Source: Pigmentiphaga litoralis (lineage in GTDB: Bacteria; Pseudomonadota; Gammaproteobacteria; Burkholderiales; Burkholderiaceae_B). Taken from it: 64,000 bases of DNA. The translations under genes and the position numbers were made by a program. The notes beneath the pieces were generated by a model. The model made no database searches. It was not told the DNA's origin and was given only the letters and a program-made list of their open reading frames with translations. Numbering within the stretch: the first letter of the stretch is position 1; every line of letters begins with the position of its first letter. This document shows positions 52,441 through 61,386 of the stretch, piece by piece. The stretch is from contig NZ_JACCBP010000001.1 of the NCBI RefSeq assembly GCF_013408655.1, forward strand, positions 3,968,001 through 4,032,000, read 5' to 3'.

Positions 52441-53214
52441 ATGTCCAACCCGTTTTTTTCTCCCCTCAAAGACGAGGATTCCCCCTTTCCGCACTACGCA
52501 CAGGTAGGCGATGGCGTCGCGCTGAGCGCAGAGATCGGCCTTCTGCCGTCCCTGCCCCGCCGCAAGTGGCTCAAGCTGCTCAATAGCACCCGGCCCCTGG
52601 CCATGCCCGCCCTGCCCGAATCGGCCGTCGTCTACACCGCGCGCACCGAAAGCCGCTTTGGCTACGAAGAACGCACGTCTGTTCTGACCGGCTACTTCGA
52701 CACTCCTGCGGGCGAAGCGCAGTTCACGGAGTATCTGGCCACCCTGCACGACGCCGCGCAATCCTTGTCCGCCGCGGCCCGCGAACGCTGCCGAGAAAAC
52801 CTCGAAGCGTGGGACATCGCGCTGCTGGTGGCCGACGACGACGCCGAAGACGGCGCGCGCGAAATCCCGCTGATGGCATTGAGCTTCGACGAACTGCAAC
52901 GCGTGCTGGACTACCTGGATGCGCCGGTGACCGACGCGCCCGTGACCTGGTCCCTGCCCGCTGCCGCCGCCGATGCCGCGGGTGTGGACGCGGCACCCAG
53001 CGCGGTCTTCGGCGAAAAAACGGTTGCGACCGGCAACGTTGTCGTCATCCACTACATCGACTTCGACGAATACGAAGGCCAGGCCGTGTCACCCGACGGC
53101 GAACCGCGCCTGCATCAGGTGGAGGTGAACCGCGACTGGCTGCGAGAGGTGCTGGGCACCACCATCCGGCGCACGCGTGAACGGATCCGGAGATTGACTC
53201 AGTCGTTGGGCTGA
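52441..53214 (+). CDS. Hypothetical protein
   Basis: 257 residues, not recognised. No signal peptide or membrane segment. The sequence is acidic (AWDIALLVADDDAEDGAREI; IDFDEYEGQAVSPDGEP), with a mixed alpha/beta look and a basic C-terminus (TIRRTRERIRRLTQSLG). I start at ATG 52441; a GTG two codons earlier is possible. Codon use matches the neighbours. The last 16 bases overlap the converging LysR gene. Confidence 0.6.
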   Translation: MSNPFFSPLKDEDSPFPHYAQVGDGVALSAEIGLLPSLPRRKWLKLLNSTRPLAMPALPESAVVYTARTESRFGYEERTSVLTGYFDTPAGEAQFTEYLATLHDAAQSLSAAARERCRENLEAWDIALLVADDDAEDGAREIPLMALSFDELQRVLDYLDAPVTDAPVTWSLPAAAADAAGVDAAPSAVFGEKTVATGNVVVIHYIDFDEYEGQAVSPDGEPRLHQVEVNRDWLREVLGTTIRRTRERIRRLTQSLG

Positions 53215-54119
53215 GAATTCATCCGCGCGTCGTTGATGGCGCGGATGTGCTTGATCAGCGTACTGACAAACGCCAGGGCCGCGGGCGACAGGGGCCGCCT
53301 GGGATGGGTGACGCAAATCAGCTGCCGCGACACCCGTGGGGCTTTCAGCAGATAGCCCTGGACTTCCCCACGTTGCAGCGGTCCACGCACGGCAACCCGT
53401 GGCAACACGGTGCCAAAGTCGCTGCGACCCACCAGGATAAGGATGGCGCTGATCGAGTCGAGTTCGACCGACGGTTGCAGCATGACGTCTTCCGCTTCCG
53501 CAAAGCTTTCAAGGATGCCGCGCAGGCCATGGCGACGGCTGGGCAGTACCAGCTTGATATCGGCAAGCTGTTTGAAGGGAACGCTGTCGGGCATGGGCGC
53601 GAAGTTCGGACCCGTCACCAGCAGCAGATCTTCTTCGGCAATCGGCTCGGTCATCAAGGCAAGCGAGCGTCGCGGTTTGTTGATGATGGCCGCGTCAAGC
53701 TGCCCGACCGACACGGCATCCGTCAGCGTCCCGCTGAAGCCGTCGGTCAACGACAGTTCCACCTTCGGATGCCTGTCGGAAAATTCGAGCAGCGCGTCAA
53801 CCAGCACACCCTGCGCCAGGCTTTCGATCATGCCGATCCGCACCTGCCCCGACAGTTCGCTGGTGGTCTGCAGGACCTGCTCGCGTGCGCGTGCATAGTC
53901 GCCCAGCACCGGCAGAAAGAGCCGATACATGCGCCGCGCTTCGCTGGTCGGCTCCATGCCTTTCGGGTTGCGCACGAACAGGGCTTTGCCGATTTCTTCT
54001 TCGAGTTTGGCAATCTGCATGCTCAGCGCGGGCTGCACGATATTGAGCCGCCGCGCCGCGCGGGTCACCGACCCTTCTTCGTACAGACACACAAAATATT
54101 GGATCTGCCTGAACTCCAT
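53199..54119 (-). CDS. LysR-family transcriptional regulator
   Basis: 306 residues. The helix-turn-helix FVCLYEEGSVTRAARRLNIV, QPALSMQIAKLEEEIG is close to CynR/NAC-like regulators; the effector domain runs from about residue 90 (SGQVRIGMIESLAQGVLV). GGAGG precedes the ATG at 54119. It is divergent from the Bug/UbiD/aconitase-like cluster with a dyad and promoter between them, so it is the likely substrate-responsive activator of that cluster. Confidence 0.92.
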   Translation of the reverse strand: MEFRQIQYFVCLYEEGSVTRAARRLNIVQPALSMQIAKLEEEIGKALFVRNPKGMEPTSEARRMYRLFLPVLGDYARAREQVLQTTSELSGQVRIGMIESLAQGVLVDALLEFSDRHPKVELSLTDGFSGTLTDAVSVGQLDAAIINKPRRSLALMTEPIAEEDLLLVTGPNFAPMPDSVPFKQLADIKLVLPSRRHGLRGILESFAEAEDVMLQPSVELDSISAILILVGRSDFGTVLPRVAVRGPLQRGEVQGYLLKAPRVSRQLICVTHPRRPLSPAALAFVSTLIKHIRAINDARMNSQPND

Positions 54120-54155
54120 GCGGCCTCCGTGCTCGGCGCAACTCAATCAGATTTG

Positions 54156-54211
54156 GTGATGTGGTTTATCACTTTATATTAATTGACCTGATATAAGCGC
54201 ATTCCTAGACT
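54156..54211 (+). promoter_or_regulatory. LysR-type dyad and promoter for the right-hand cluster
   Basis: GTGAT-N7-ATCAC (54156-54172) is a T-N11-A-type dyad. It is followed by TTGACC (54183-54188), a 17-bp spacer and TAGACT (54206-54211), a good sigma70 pair. The dyad lies directly upstream of the -35, the normal place for a LysR activator site, 43 bp before the Bug start codon. Confidence 0.65.
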
Positions 54212-54253
54212 GCCCTGCATGTGGCCGATCAGAGCCGCTCCAGGAGACGCATC

Positions 54254-55243
54254 ATGCCCGTCGCTTTCGCACGTTCCTTTGTCGTGGCCGCCACCTGCGC
54301 GGCGGCGGTGATGGGGCTGTGTGCCGCTGCCGCACACGCCCAGACCGACTACCCCAGCAAGCCCATTCGTATCGTCGTGCCGTATCCCACGGGCGGCTTC
54401 AATGACACCCTTGGACGCATCGTTGCCGCCAAGCTGTCGACCGCATGGAAGCAAACCGTGATCGTTGAAAACAAGCCTGGCGGCGGTACGGTGATCGGGA
54501 CACAGGCCGTGGCCCAGTCACCGGCCGACGGCTACACCGTGCTGGTCGTGCAATTCCCCTTCGCGGCCAACCCGTGGCTGTACAAATCCCTGCCCTATGA
54601 CAGCGCCAAGGCATTCGCGCCAGTAGTGCTGGCGGGGCGCTCGCCCATGTTGTTCGTGGTGCCCAGCAGTAGTCCGCTGCGCTCGATGCAAGACCTGCTG
54701 GCGCAAGCGAAAGCCCGGCCGGGGGCATTGAACTATGGGTCGTCCGGCGCGGGCTCGTCGAATCATCTGGCCATGGCGCTGTTCGAAAGCGTGTCGGGCA
54801 CCCGCATGACGCAAGTCCCCTACAAAGGCAGCACGCCCTTGCTGACCGACCTGGCAGGCGGCCAGGTGGACCTTGCCATCGACTTGCTGCCCCACGCCTT
54901 GCCGTTCATCCAGTCCGGCCGGCTGCGTCCGCTGGCGATCGCCGGCACGCAGCGGTCCACCCTGATGCCCGATCTGCCCACCACCCGCGAGGCCGGCATC
55001 CCGTCCTATGAAGTCACGTCGTGGCACGGCCTGGTGGTCCCGGCAGGCACGCCACCCGCAATCGTTGACAAGCTCAATCGGGAACTCAACACCATCTTTG
55101 CCATGGACGACGTCAAGAAGACCTTCGCGCAGCAAGGCGTCGTTCCCGACGGCGGCACGCCTGCGCACTTCCAGCAGTTCATCGATGGCCAGATGGCGCT
55201 CTGGAAGAAGGTGGTCCACGACGCGGCCATTACTGCTGAATGA
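54254..55243 (+). CDS. Bug-family (TTT) periplasmic solute-binding protein
   Basis: 329 residues; signal peptide ending at AAAAHAQ, then IRIVVPYPTGGFNDTLGRIV, VIVENKPGGGTVIGTQAV, QVPYKGSTPLLTDLAGGQ and PLAIAGTQRSTLMPDLPT. AGGAGA precedes ATG 54254. First gene of the LysR-controlled cluster, with UbiD next. It should bind a carboxylic acid in the periplasm and pass it to a TctAB-type carrier encoded elsewhere. Confidence 0.92.
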   Translation: MPVAFARSFVVAATCAAAVMGLCAAAAHAQTDYPSKPIRIVVPYPTGGFNDTLGRIVAAKLSTAWKQTVIVENKPGGGTVIGTQAVAQSPADGYTVLVVQFPFAANPWLYKSLPYDSAKAFAPVVLAGRSPMLFVVPSSSPLRSMQDLLAQAKARPGALNYGSSGAGSSNHLAMALFESVSGTRMTQVPYKGSTPLLTDLAGGQVDLAIDLLPHALPFIQSGRLRPLAIAGTQRSTLMPDLPTTREAGIPSYEVTSWHGLVVPAGTPPAIVDKLNRELNTIFAMDDVKKTFAQQGVVPDGGTPAHFQQFIDGQMALWKKVVHDAAITAE

Positions 55244-55292
55244 CGCGCCGTCACGCCATGACGCATTTCCCTCTTTTCTTGGCCCAGCCCTG

Positions 55293-56741
55293 ATGACCGA
55301 CACCCCCGCCTCCCTCGGCACGCGCCGTGCCCCCTATACCGATCTGCGTCAGTGGCTGGCCCACCTGGATGCGACCGGCCGTGTGGCCGTCATGCGCGAA
55401 GGCGTGCCCTTGCAACACACCTTGGCCGCCATCGCCAAACGGCTCGACGGCCAGAAAGCCGCCTGCTTCCCCCGGCCAGGCGGCCACGCCATCCCGGTCG
55501 TGTCAGGCTTCATGGCCAGGCGCGCCTGGATCGCCGAAGCCATCGGCGTGCCCGAGTCCGGACTGCTCGCCCATTTCCGCGACGCGGCCGACCATCCCCT
55601 TCCCTGCAACGAAGTCCCGGGCCACGCCGCGCCCTGCCAGCAGATCGTGCATCGCGATGTCGACGTCCTCAAAGCGCTTCCGGTCCCCACGCACAGCGAG
55701 CACGATAGCGGCCCCTACATCACGGCCGGCCTGGTCATCGCACGCAACCCCGTAACGGGCGTGCAGAACGTGTCCATCAATCGCATCCAGGTCCACGACC
55801 GGCAACGCATGGCGATCCTGATGCTGCCGCGCCATCTGCTTGCCTTCTACCAGGCGGCCGAAGCACGCGGGCAGGCGCTGGATGTCGCCGTCGTCATCGG
55901 CGTCGACCCGCTGACACTGCTCGCCTCCCAGGCCATCGCACCGATTGATACCGATGAATTGGAGATCGCCGGCGCGCTGCATGGCGCGCCGCTGGACGTC
56001 GTCAAGTGCGTGACCAACGAGGTGCGCGTGCCGGCCCAGGGCGAGATCGTCATCGAAGGGCGCATCCTGCCGACCGAGCGCGCAGCAGAAGGCCCTTTCG
56101 GCGAATTTCCCAAGTACTACAGCGCGCGCGAATCCCGCGAAGTGATTCAGGTCGATGCCATCACCCATCGCGCGGCACCGCTTTTCCACACCATCATCCC
56201 GGCCGAAATGGAGCACTTGCTGCTCGGCTCCATTCCCCGCGAAGCCACCCTGCTCGCGCATCTGCAGCGCAGCTTTTCGAATGTGCTCGACGTCCACCTG
56301 GCGATCGGCGGCGTCGGCCGTTATCACCTGCACGTCAAGATCCGCAAGACCCACGAAGGGCAGCCCAAGAATGTGATCTGCGCGGCGTTCGGCGCGCACT
56401 ACGACATCAAACAAGTGATCGTCGTCGATGACGATGTCGAGGTGCATGAACCGCTGCAGGTCGAATGGGCAGTCGCCACGCGGTTCCAGGCGGATCGCGA
56501 CCTGGTCGTGATTGCCGGCGCGCAAGGGTCGGTGCTGGATCCGTCCACCACCGTCGGGCTCGACTTCAGCGATGGCGCGCCGCCTGCCCATCTGCAAGGC
56601 GTCAGCGCCAAGATGGGGCTCGATGCGACCCGGCCGGTGGCTTACCACGAACACGTCTTTACCAAGGTGCGTGTGCCTGGCGAAGACGACATCGATCTCA
56701 ATGCCGAAATCGACCCCGCGGGTCGCGTGGATTTTTTATAA
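55293..56741 (+). CDS. UbiD-family decarboxylase
   Basis: 482 residues, typical UbiD length. The prenylated-FMN catalytic set is present: Arg164 in VSINRIQV, Glu266 and Glu271 in EGPFGEFPKYYS. The metal/FMN region around THSEHDSGPYIT is also conserved. It should catalyse reversible decarboxylation of an aryl or alpha,beta-unsaturated acid, using prFMN made by a UbiX encoded elsewhere. Placed between a Bug receptor and the aconitase-like genes, it probably acts on the imported acid or a dehydrated product of it. Confidence 0.92.
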   Translation: MTDTPASLGTRRAPYTDLRQWLAHLDATGRVAVMREGVPLQHTLAAIAKRLDGQKAACFPRPGGHAIPVVSGFMARRAWIAEAIGVPESGLLAHFRDAADHPLPCNEVPGHAAPCQQIVHRDVDVLKALPVPTHSEHDSGPYITAGLVIARNPVTGVQNVSINRIQVHDRQRMAILMLPRHLLAFYQAAEARGQALDVAVVIGVDPLTLLASQAIAPIDTDELEIAGALHGAPLDVVKCVTNEVRVPAQGEIVIEGRILPTERAAEGPFGEFPKYYSARESREVIQVDAITHRAAPLFHTIIPAEMEHLLLGSIPREATLLAHLQRSFSNVLDVHLAIGGVGRYHLHVKIRKTHEGQPKNVICAAFGAHYDIKQVIVVDDDVEVHEPLQVEWAVATRFQADRDLVVIAGAQGSVLDPSTTVGLDFSDGAPPAHLQGVSAKMGLDATRPVAYHEHVFTKVRVPGEDDIDLNAEIDPAGRVDFL

Positions 56742-56909
56742 AGCGCACCGCATTGACCTGCTGGCCGCCAGCATGCCAGGGTAAACCCGTCACTGCGCCC
56801 GCAAAACAAGGCGCGCAATACTGCTTTGCAGATTCGCCCTCTGGCACATCATTGCGATTTCCCTATCCTGATCGTCGAGCAGAAAAAAAGACGAACGGAG
56901 ACAGATCCA

Positions 56910-58217
56910 ATGACCGCACTACAGGGGCAGACGATCGCCCAGAAAATTCTTGCCCGGCATGCCGGCAAGGACCGCGTCGAGGTCGGGGAGCACGTGACCT
57001 GCTCCCCGGATCACGTTGTCACGCAGGAACTCTACTGGCCCACCCATAAAGCCAATCTCGATGCCATTGGCATGGACACGGTGGCTCGCCCCGACAAGGC
57101 GGTGATCGTCATCGACCATACGCCATCGGCAGCAACCGGATCCAGGCATGCGGCCACGCATCGCCTGCTCAAGGATCTGACAGCCAAGCTGGGGATCGAC
57201 AATTTCTTCGGGCCCAACACGGGGCTGCGGCATCTGGTCATGGTCGAGCGGGGCTTCGCCCGGCCGGGATCGCTCGTGTTTTCCGACGAAGGCAATATCG
57301 CCAGCATCGGCGCGGTCGGCGCGTTGAATATCGCCATGTCGTCCGACATTCTGGTCGCATTGCTCAAGGACGAGAACTGGGTCACGGTGCCGAAAACCGT
57401 GCGGGTCAATTTCCACGGCAAGCTCACGCCTGGCGCGTCGGCCCGCGATGTCATCCAGGGCATTCTGCGCGATTACGGCCAGGGTGAATTCCTGCAGTGC
57501 TGTGTCGAATACGGGGGGCCCGGCCTGGCCAGTCTCAGCATGGACGACAGGCAGACGATTCTTGCCTCGACCTTCCATGCCATGTCGGACACCGCGATCA
57601 TGGATGTCGATGACATCGCCCTGGAGTATGTCGCGCAACGCGCCAACGGCAGGCCCTACGAGGTCCTCAAGAGCGACCCCGATGCCGAGTACGACCAGGT
57701 CATCGATATCGATTTGTCCGCCATCACGCCCATGGTGACGGTGCCGCCGCTGCAGACCAATGTCTGGCCGGTGCAATCCGTTGCGGGTCAGCCTATTCAT
57801 CAAGCCAACATTGGATCCTGCGCGGGCAACCGGCTGCAGGACCTGCGCGACGCGGCAAGTCTTCTGCGCGGACGGCAGATCGCCAAGACCGTGACCATGT
57901 ACGTGTCGCCCGGAAGCCAGAATGTCTATGCCGAAGCGGCGCGCGAAGGCTTGCTCGAAGTGTTCGCCAATGCCGGCGCGACGGTGTTGTCGCCGGGGTG
58001 CAATACCTGTTGGGGATACCTGGGCGTCCTGAATGCCGGTGAAGTATCCATCAGCACCCATCAATTCAACTACCAGGGCCGCAACGGCAGCGAAGAGTCG
58101 CATGTGTACCTGGCGTCGCCGCTCACAGTGGCCGCATCGGCGCTGCGCGGAATGATCTGCGATCCCCGCATCTATCTGGAAGATGCCCGCGCGCCCCTCG
58201 CCGGAGGTGACGCATGA
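56910..58217 (+). CDS. Aconitase/LeuC-like large subunit, divergent
   Basis: 435 residues. The LeuC-type start is TIAQKILARHAGKDRVEVGE. The [4Fe-4S] ligands are Cys304, Cys364 and Cys367 (GSCAGNR; PGCNTCWG), with the same 60- and 3-residue spacing as LeuC. Other active-site motifs differ: DHxVPT is DHTPSA and GDSHT is SDEGN (125-129), losing the catalytic His. The N-terminal CGGAG sets the start. The stop overlaps the small-subunit start by four bases. It should be an Fe-S lyase or isomerase with changed chemistry; LeuC, dimethylmaleate hydratase and homoaconitase are the nearest known types. Confidence 0.82.
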   Translation: MTALQGQTIAQKILARHAGKDRVEVGEHVTCSPDHVVTQELYWPTHKANLDAIGMDTVARPDKAVIVIDHTPSAATGSRHAATHRLLKDLTAKLGIDNFFGPNTGLRHLVMVERGFARPGSLVFSDEGNIASIGAVGALNIAMSSDILVALLKDENWVTVPKTVRVNFHGKLTPGASARDVIQGILRDYGQGEFLQCCVEYGGPGLASLSMDDRQTILASTFHAMSDTAIMDVDDIALEYVAQRANGRPYEVLKSDPDAEYDQVIDIDLSAITPMVTVPPLQTNVWPVQSVAGQPIHQANIGSCAGNRLQDLRDAASLLRGRQIAKTVTMYVSPGSQNVYAEAAREGLLEVFANAGATVLSPGCNTCWGYLGVLNAGEVSISTHQFNYQGRNGSEESHVYLASPLTVAASALRGMICDPRIYLEDARAPLAGGDA

Positions 58218-58741
58218 CATCGCCTTCCAACGAATTCGAGTGCCGTGGCCGGGTCTGGAAGTTTGGCGACCAGGTGTCGGGCGATGACGGGATCATCGAC
58301 TTCTCGGCCGTTCGCGACGGGTTCGGCAAAGGCTTCGATCAGAAGCTGTTGACCGAGATGTGCTTTCGCCGCTTGAACCCCTTGTTTCCCGCACAGGTAA
58401 AGCCGGGCGACATCGTCGTCGGTGGCGTCAACTTTGCCCACCACAATCACATCGAAGTCAGCGCGGCAATCAAGCTGTCCGGCATTGCTGTCGTCCTTGT
58501 CGAGTCGTCCGAAACGGGTTTCATTCGCCGGGCGCTCAGCCAGGGGCTTCCGGTCGTGCTGATGCCGGGTATTACCAAGTTGGTTCAGGACGGTGATCAG
58601 ATCAGCGTCAACCCGGCAACCGGACAGATCATCCTGGCCGACGGCAGCCACGTGCACGCCAAGCCGTTTTCCGATCGCATGGTGTCGATCTGGAAGGCGG
58701 GGGGTCTCGTCGCAAGCCTCAAACAAGAATTCGCACGTTAA
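58214..58741 (+). CDS. Aconitase/LeuD-like small subunit, divergent
   Basis: 175 residues, swivelling-domain fold of LeuD. The opening RVWKFGDQVSGDDGIIDFSA replaces the usual GDNIDTDxIIP, and the substrate-binding GxNFGxGSSRE loop is GVNFAHHNHIE (71-81), so the catalytic Ser and the substrate Arg are both absent. It pairs with the large subunit, overlapping as ATGA. The same changes occur in the fused paralogue at 61383-63302, so they are inherited rather than decay. Confidence 0.82.
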   Translation: MTSPSNEFECRGRVWKFGDQVSGDDGIIDFSAVRDGFGKGFDQKLLTEMCFRRLNPLFPAQVKPGDIVVGGVNFAHHNHIEVSAAIKLSGIAVVLVESSETGFIRRALSQGLPVVLMPGITKLVQDGDQISVNPATGQIILADGSHVHAKPFSDRMVSIWKAGGLVASLKQEFAR

Positions 58742-58780
58742 AAGAACGCCGATCACGGCTACCCTGTTTTGGAGACACGC

Positions 58781-59773
58781 ATGCCCATTCGTCCTGCGCT
58801 GCACCGGCGCCGCTTCATCGCCAGCACGCTGCTCGCCTTGACCCCGGTTACCTGGACAATCGCCCAAGCCGCCGATTGGCCGACCAAGCCGATCCATTTG
58901 ATCTTTCCCTATGAGGCCGGCGGCGCGGGCGATCTGTTGACCCGCGAACTTGGCGAAGCGATGCGGGACGATCTGAAGGTTGCGTTCGTGACCGAGAACA
59001 AACCGGGTGGCGGCACCGTCATTGGCGCCACCTACGTGGCGCGGCAACCCGCCGACGGCTACACGATCCTGATCAATGGCCCCGCGACCAATGTCATCAT
59101 GCCGGCCATCCAGCCCAAGGTGCCTTACGACCCGAACAAAGACTTTGCATTGATCGGCCTGTGGGCCGTGGTCGGGAACATGATCAGCGTGAACTCGGCG
59201 GTACCGGTCAAGACCGTTGCCGAACTGGTCGCGTACTCCAAGAAGAATCCAGGCAAACTGTTCTATTCCAGTCCGGGTGCCGGAACGGGTCCGCACCTGG
59301 GGGCCGAGCTGTTCAAGCAGATGACCGGCGCCGACATTACGCATGTGCCGTACAAGGGTGCCGCGGGGGCCACGCTCGCCTTGGTCAGCGGCGACGTGCA
59401 GGTGTCATTCGTCAACATCCCGCCGCAGGTGCCTCACGTCAAGTCCGGCAAGATCCGGCCACTCGCGGTATCGATGGCGGCGCGATCCACGCAGCTTCCG
59501 GACGTTCCCACCGCGGCCGAAGCGGGCCTGCCGGGCTACATTTCCGAATCATGGTTTGGGCTGTCGGTACCGGCTGGCACGCCCGCGGACGTTCGAAGCA
59601 AGCTGGAAGCGTCCATGCTGAAGGCCGCCAAAAATGCCGACCTGCGGGCCAAGCTGGCCGCGAACGGGGTCGAAGTCCGCCCCCTGCCGGCAGCGGAATT
59701 TGCCACGTATGTAGCGGCTGAAGAACAGCGTCTTCTGCCGCTGATCAAGAAATTGAACCTGCAGATGCAGTGA
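58781..59773 (+). CDS. Bug-family (TTT) periplasmic solute-binding protein
   Basis: 330 residues. The signal region has RRRF followed by a hydrophobic stretch (FIASTLLALTPVTWTIAQAA), so Tat export is possible. Bug landmarks: LIFPYEAGGAGDLLTREL, TENKPGGGTVIGATYVA, GTGPHLGAELFKQMTGAD and HVPYKGAAGATLALVSGD. TTGGAGAC precedes ATG 58781. Second receptor of the cluster, directly after the small subunit and probably in the same operon. Confidence 0.92.
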   Translation: MPIRPALHRRRFIASTLLALTPVTWTIAQAADWPTKPIHLIFPYEAGGAGDLLTRELGEAMRDDLKVAFVTENKPGGGTVIGATYVARQPADGYTILINGPATNVIMPAIQPKVPYDPNKDFALIGLWAVVGNMISVNSAVPVKTVAELVAYSKKNPGKLFYSSPGAGTGPHLGAELFKQMTGADITHVPYKGAAGATLALVSGDVQVSFVNIPPQVPHVKSGKIRPLAVSMAARSTQLPDVPTAAEAGLPGYISESWFGLSVPAGTPADVRSKLEASMLKAAKNADLRAKLAANGVEVRPLPAAEFATYVAAEEQRLLPLIKKLNLQMQ

Positions 59774-59789
59774 TGCAAGACCGCCCGTG

Positions 59790-60293
59790 TCAGTCGGCAA
59801 TGCGGTATTTGGGGCGAGGCATGCGAACCATGTTGACGCCCTCCAATCGCAGCAGTTGCGTGGTGGCCGTGCGGCTGGGCCGATGGACGTCGCCCAGCAG
59901 GTAAAGGTGCACGTCGCCCGGATGCATGGCGTATTCGCGGCGCGGTGTCACCAGGCCGTCGGCATCGGGGCCGGGCGCCTGCCGCACGTCGTAATCGACC
60001 ATGTGCGTCACACCCGACACCTGGCCGTAGATCGACCAGGTGGCGCCATGGTCATGCGGCTCGCCTGTCTTGGCGCCTTCGAACCGATGGGTGACGACAC
60101 AGAAGTGCCGAAGGGAATCTTCATGCAGCAGCGTTCTGGGCCCATCGCACTGCGCAAAAATTTCCTGAAGGAATGCCGGGTCGGCAAGATAGGCCGCCAT
60201 CACCGTGCCGGCCTGGCGTTGATCGGCAGGCGATTCCGGATCCGACAGGGCGCTGCGGACGTCGGCAATGAATTGGGTCAGGGTCTTGGGCAA
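59790..60293 (-). CDS. Cysteine-dioxygenase-like cupin
   Basis: 167 residues. A three-His metal site is visible: EPHDHGATWSIYGQ (two His) and GDVHRPS (third). The layout fits cysteine dioxygenase-type thiol or non-thiol dioxygenases, but sequence outside the site is not diagnostic. The start is TTG 60293, strongly supported by AAGGAG six bases upstream. It runs opposite to its neighbours, divergent from the dehydrogenase gene. Its reaction in the cluster is unknown. Confidence 0.78.
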   Translation of the reverse strand: MPKTLTQFIADVRSALSDPESPADQRQAGTVMAAYLADPAFLQEIFAQCDGPRTLLHEDSLRHFCVVTHRFEGAKTGEPHDHGATWSIYGQVSGVTHMVDYDVRQAPGPDADGLVTPRREYAMHPGDVHLYLLGDVHRPSRTATTQLLRLEGVNMVRMPRPKYRIAD

Positions 60294-60387
60294 TGTCGCT
60301 CCTTGGAAGTCGGGGTGCAGGGCGCCGAATCAATCAAGCAATGTCGCCGGCCCACGAGTCGGCCGATGATACCGTCAGGAGAATGAC

Positions 60388-61386
60388 ATGAGGGCGATAC
60401 AAAAAGGCAAAGTGCTGGTAACCGCGGGTTCCGTCGCCAACTCGCCACGGGCCTTGGAAGCCATGCGTGCGGCTGGCCACGAGGTCATCGTAACGACCAC
60501 GCCGCCATCCAGCGATCAGGCCTGGATCAATGAGCAGGTCAAGGATATCGACGCATTGGTGTTCGCCATGGAACCGGTGAACCGCAACGCGCTGGAAGCC
60601 GCACAGCGGCTGCGCGTGATTGCACGGCCCGGCGTCGGCTTCGACTCGGTCGACATCGACGCGGCAACCGAACGCGGCGTGATCGTCACGGTCGCGGCAG
60701 GCACCAATCATGAAAGCGTCGCCGACTTTACGTTCGGCCTGATGCTGCAAGCGATGCGCGGCCTGACCGACGCGGCGAACAATGTGCGGGGCGGCGGTTG
60801 GCAACGGACCATCGGCACTGAACTCTGGTCCAAGACGCTGGCTGTCGTGGGCTTTGGCCGGATCGGCCAGGCGGTCGTCAAGCGCGCCCGGGGCTTCGAC
60901 ATGAAAGTGCTGGTGGTGTCGCGCAGCAAACCCGAGCTTGCGCCCGGCTTTGAAAACGTATCGTTCGTGAGCCTGGACGAGGCCCTTGCCCAGGCGGACA
61001 TCCTGTCCTTGCATGCGCCCCTGACCGACGCCACGGCCAACATGGTGAATGCGGAATCGATCAGCCGGATGAAGCCGGGTGCGTTCATCATCAACACATC
61101 GCGCGGCGGCCTGATCGACGAGGCGGCCCTGGCCGACGCCGTCAAAAGCGGCCGGCTGGGTGGCGCCGCGGTCGACGTGCTCTGCAAGCAGGGCGCAGGC
61201 AGCACCAGCCCGCTGATCGGCGTGCCCGGCATCATCGTCACGCCGCACATGGCGACGTTCTCGCGCGAGTCGATCGAACGCGTCGCCATGTCGGTGGCCC
61301 GCAGCGTCGTCACGGCACTGGAAGGTCGCATGCCGGAACATACGGTCAATCCACAAGCTTGGGACGCCGCAGGAAAAGCATCATGA
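60388..61386 (+). CDS. D-2-hydroxyacid dehydrogenase family protein
   Basis: 332 residues, SerA-like. The NAD motif is VVGFGRIGQAVVKRARGFD; the catalytic Arg is in INTSRGGLIDE and the His in VTPHMATFS. The family Glu, normally in DVFxxEP, is missing: the stretch reads AAVDVLCKQGAGSTSP. Activity may depend on another acid or be altered. GenBank-style names would be phosphoglycerate or hydroxyacid dehydrogenase. Its stop overlaps the fused aconitase-like start (ATGA), so oxidation or reduction of a 2-hydroxy/2-oxo acid in the same pathway is likely. Confidence 0.85.
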   Translation: MRAIQKGKVLVTAGSVANSPRALEAMRAAGHEVIVTTTPPSSDQAWINEQVKDIDALVFAMEPVNRNALEAAQRLRVIARPGVGFDSVDIDAATERGVIVTVAAGTNHESVADFTFGLMLQAMRGLTDAANNVRGGGWQRTIGTELWSKTLAVVGFGRIGQAVVKRARGFDMKVLVVSRSKPELAPGFENVSFVSLDEALAQADILSLHAPLTDATANMVNAESISRMKPGAFIINTSRGGLIDEAALADAVKSGRLGGAAVDVLCKQGAGSTSPLIGVPGIIVTPHMATFSRESIERVAMSVARSVVTALEGRMPEHTVNPQAWDAAGKAS

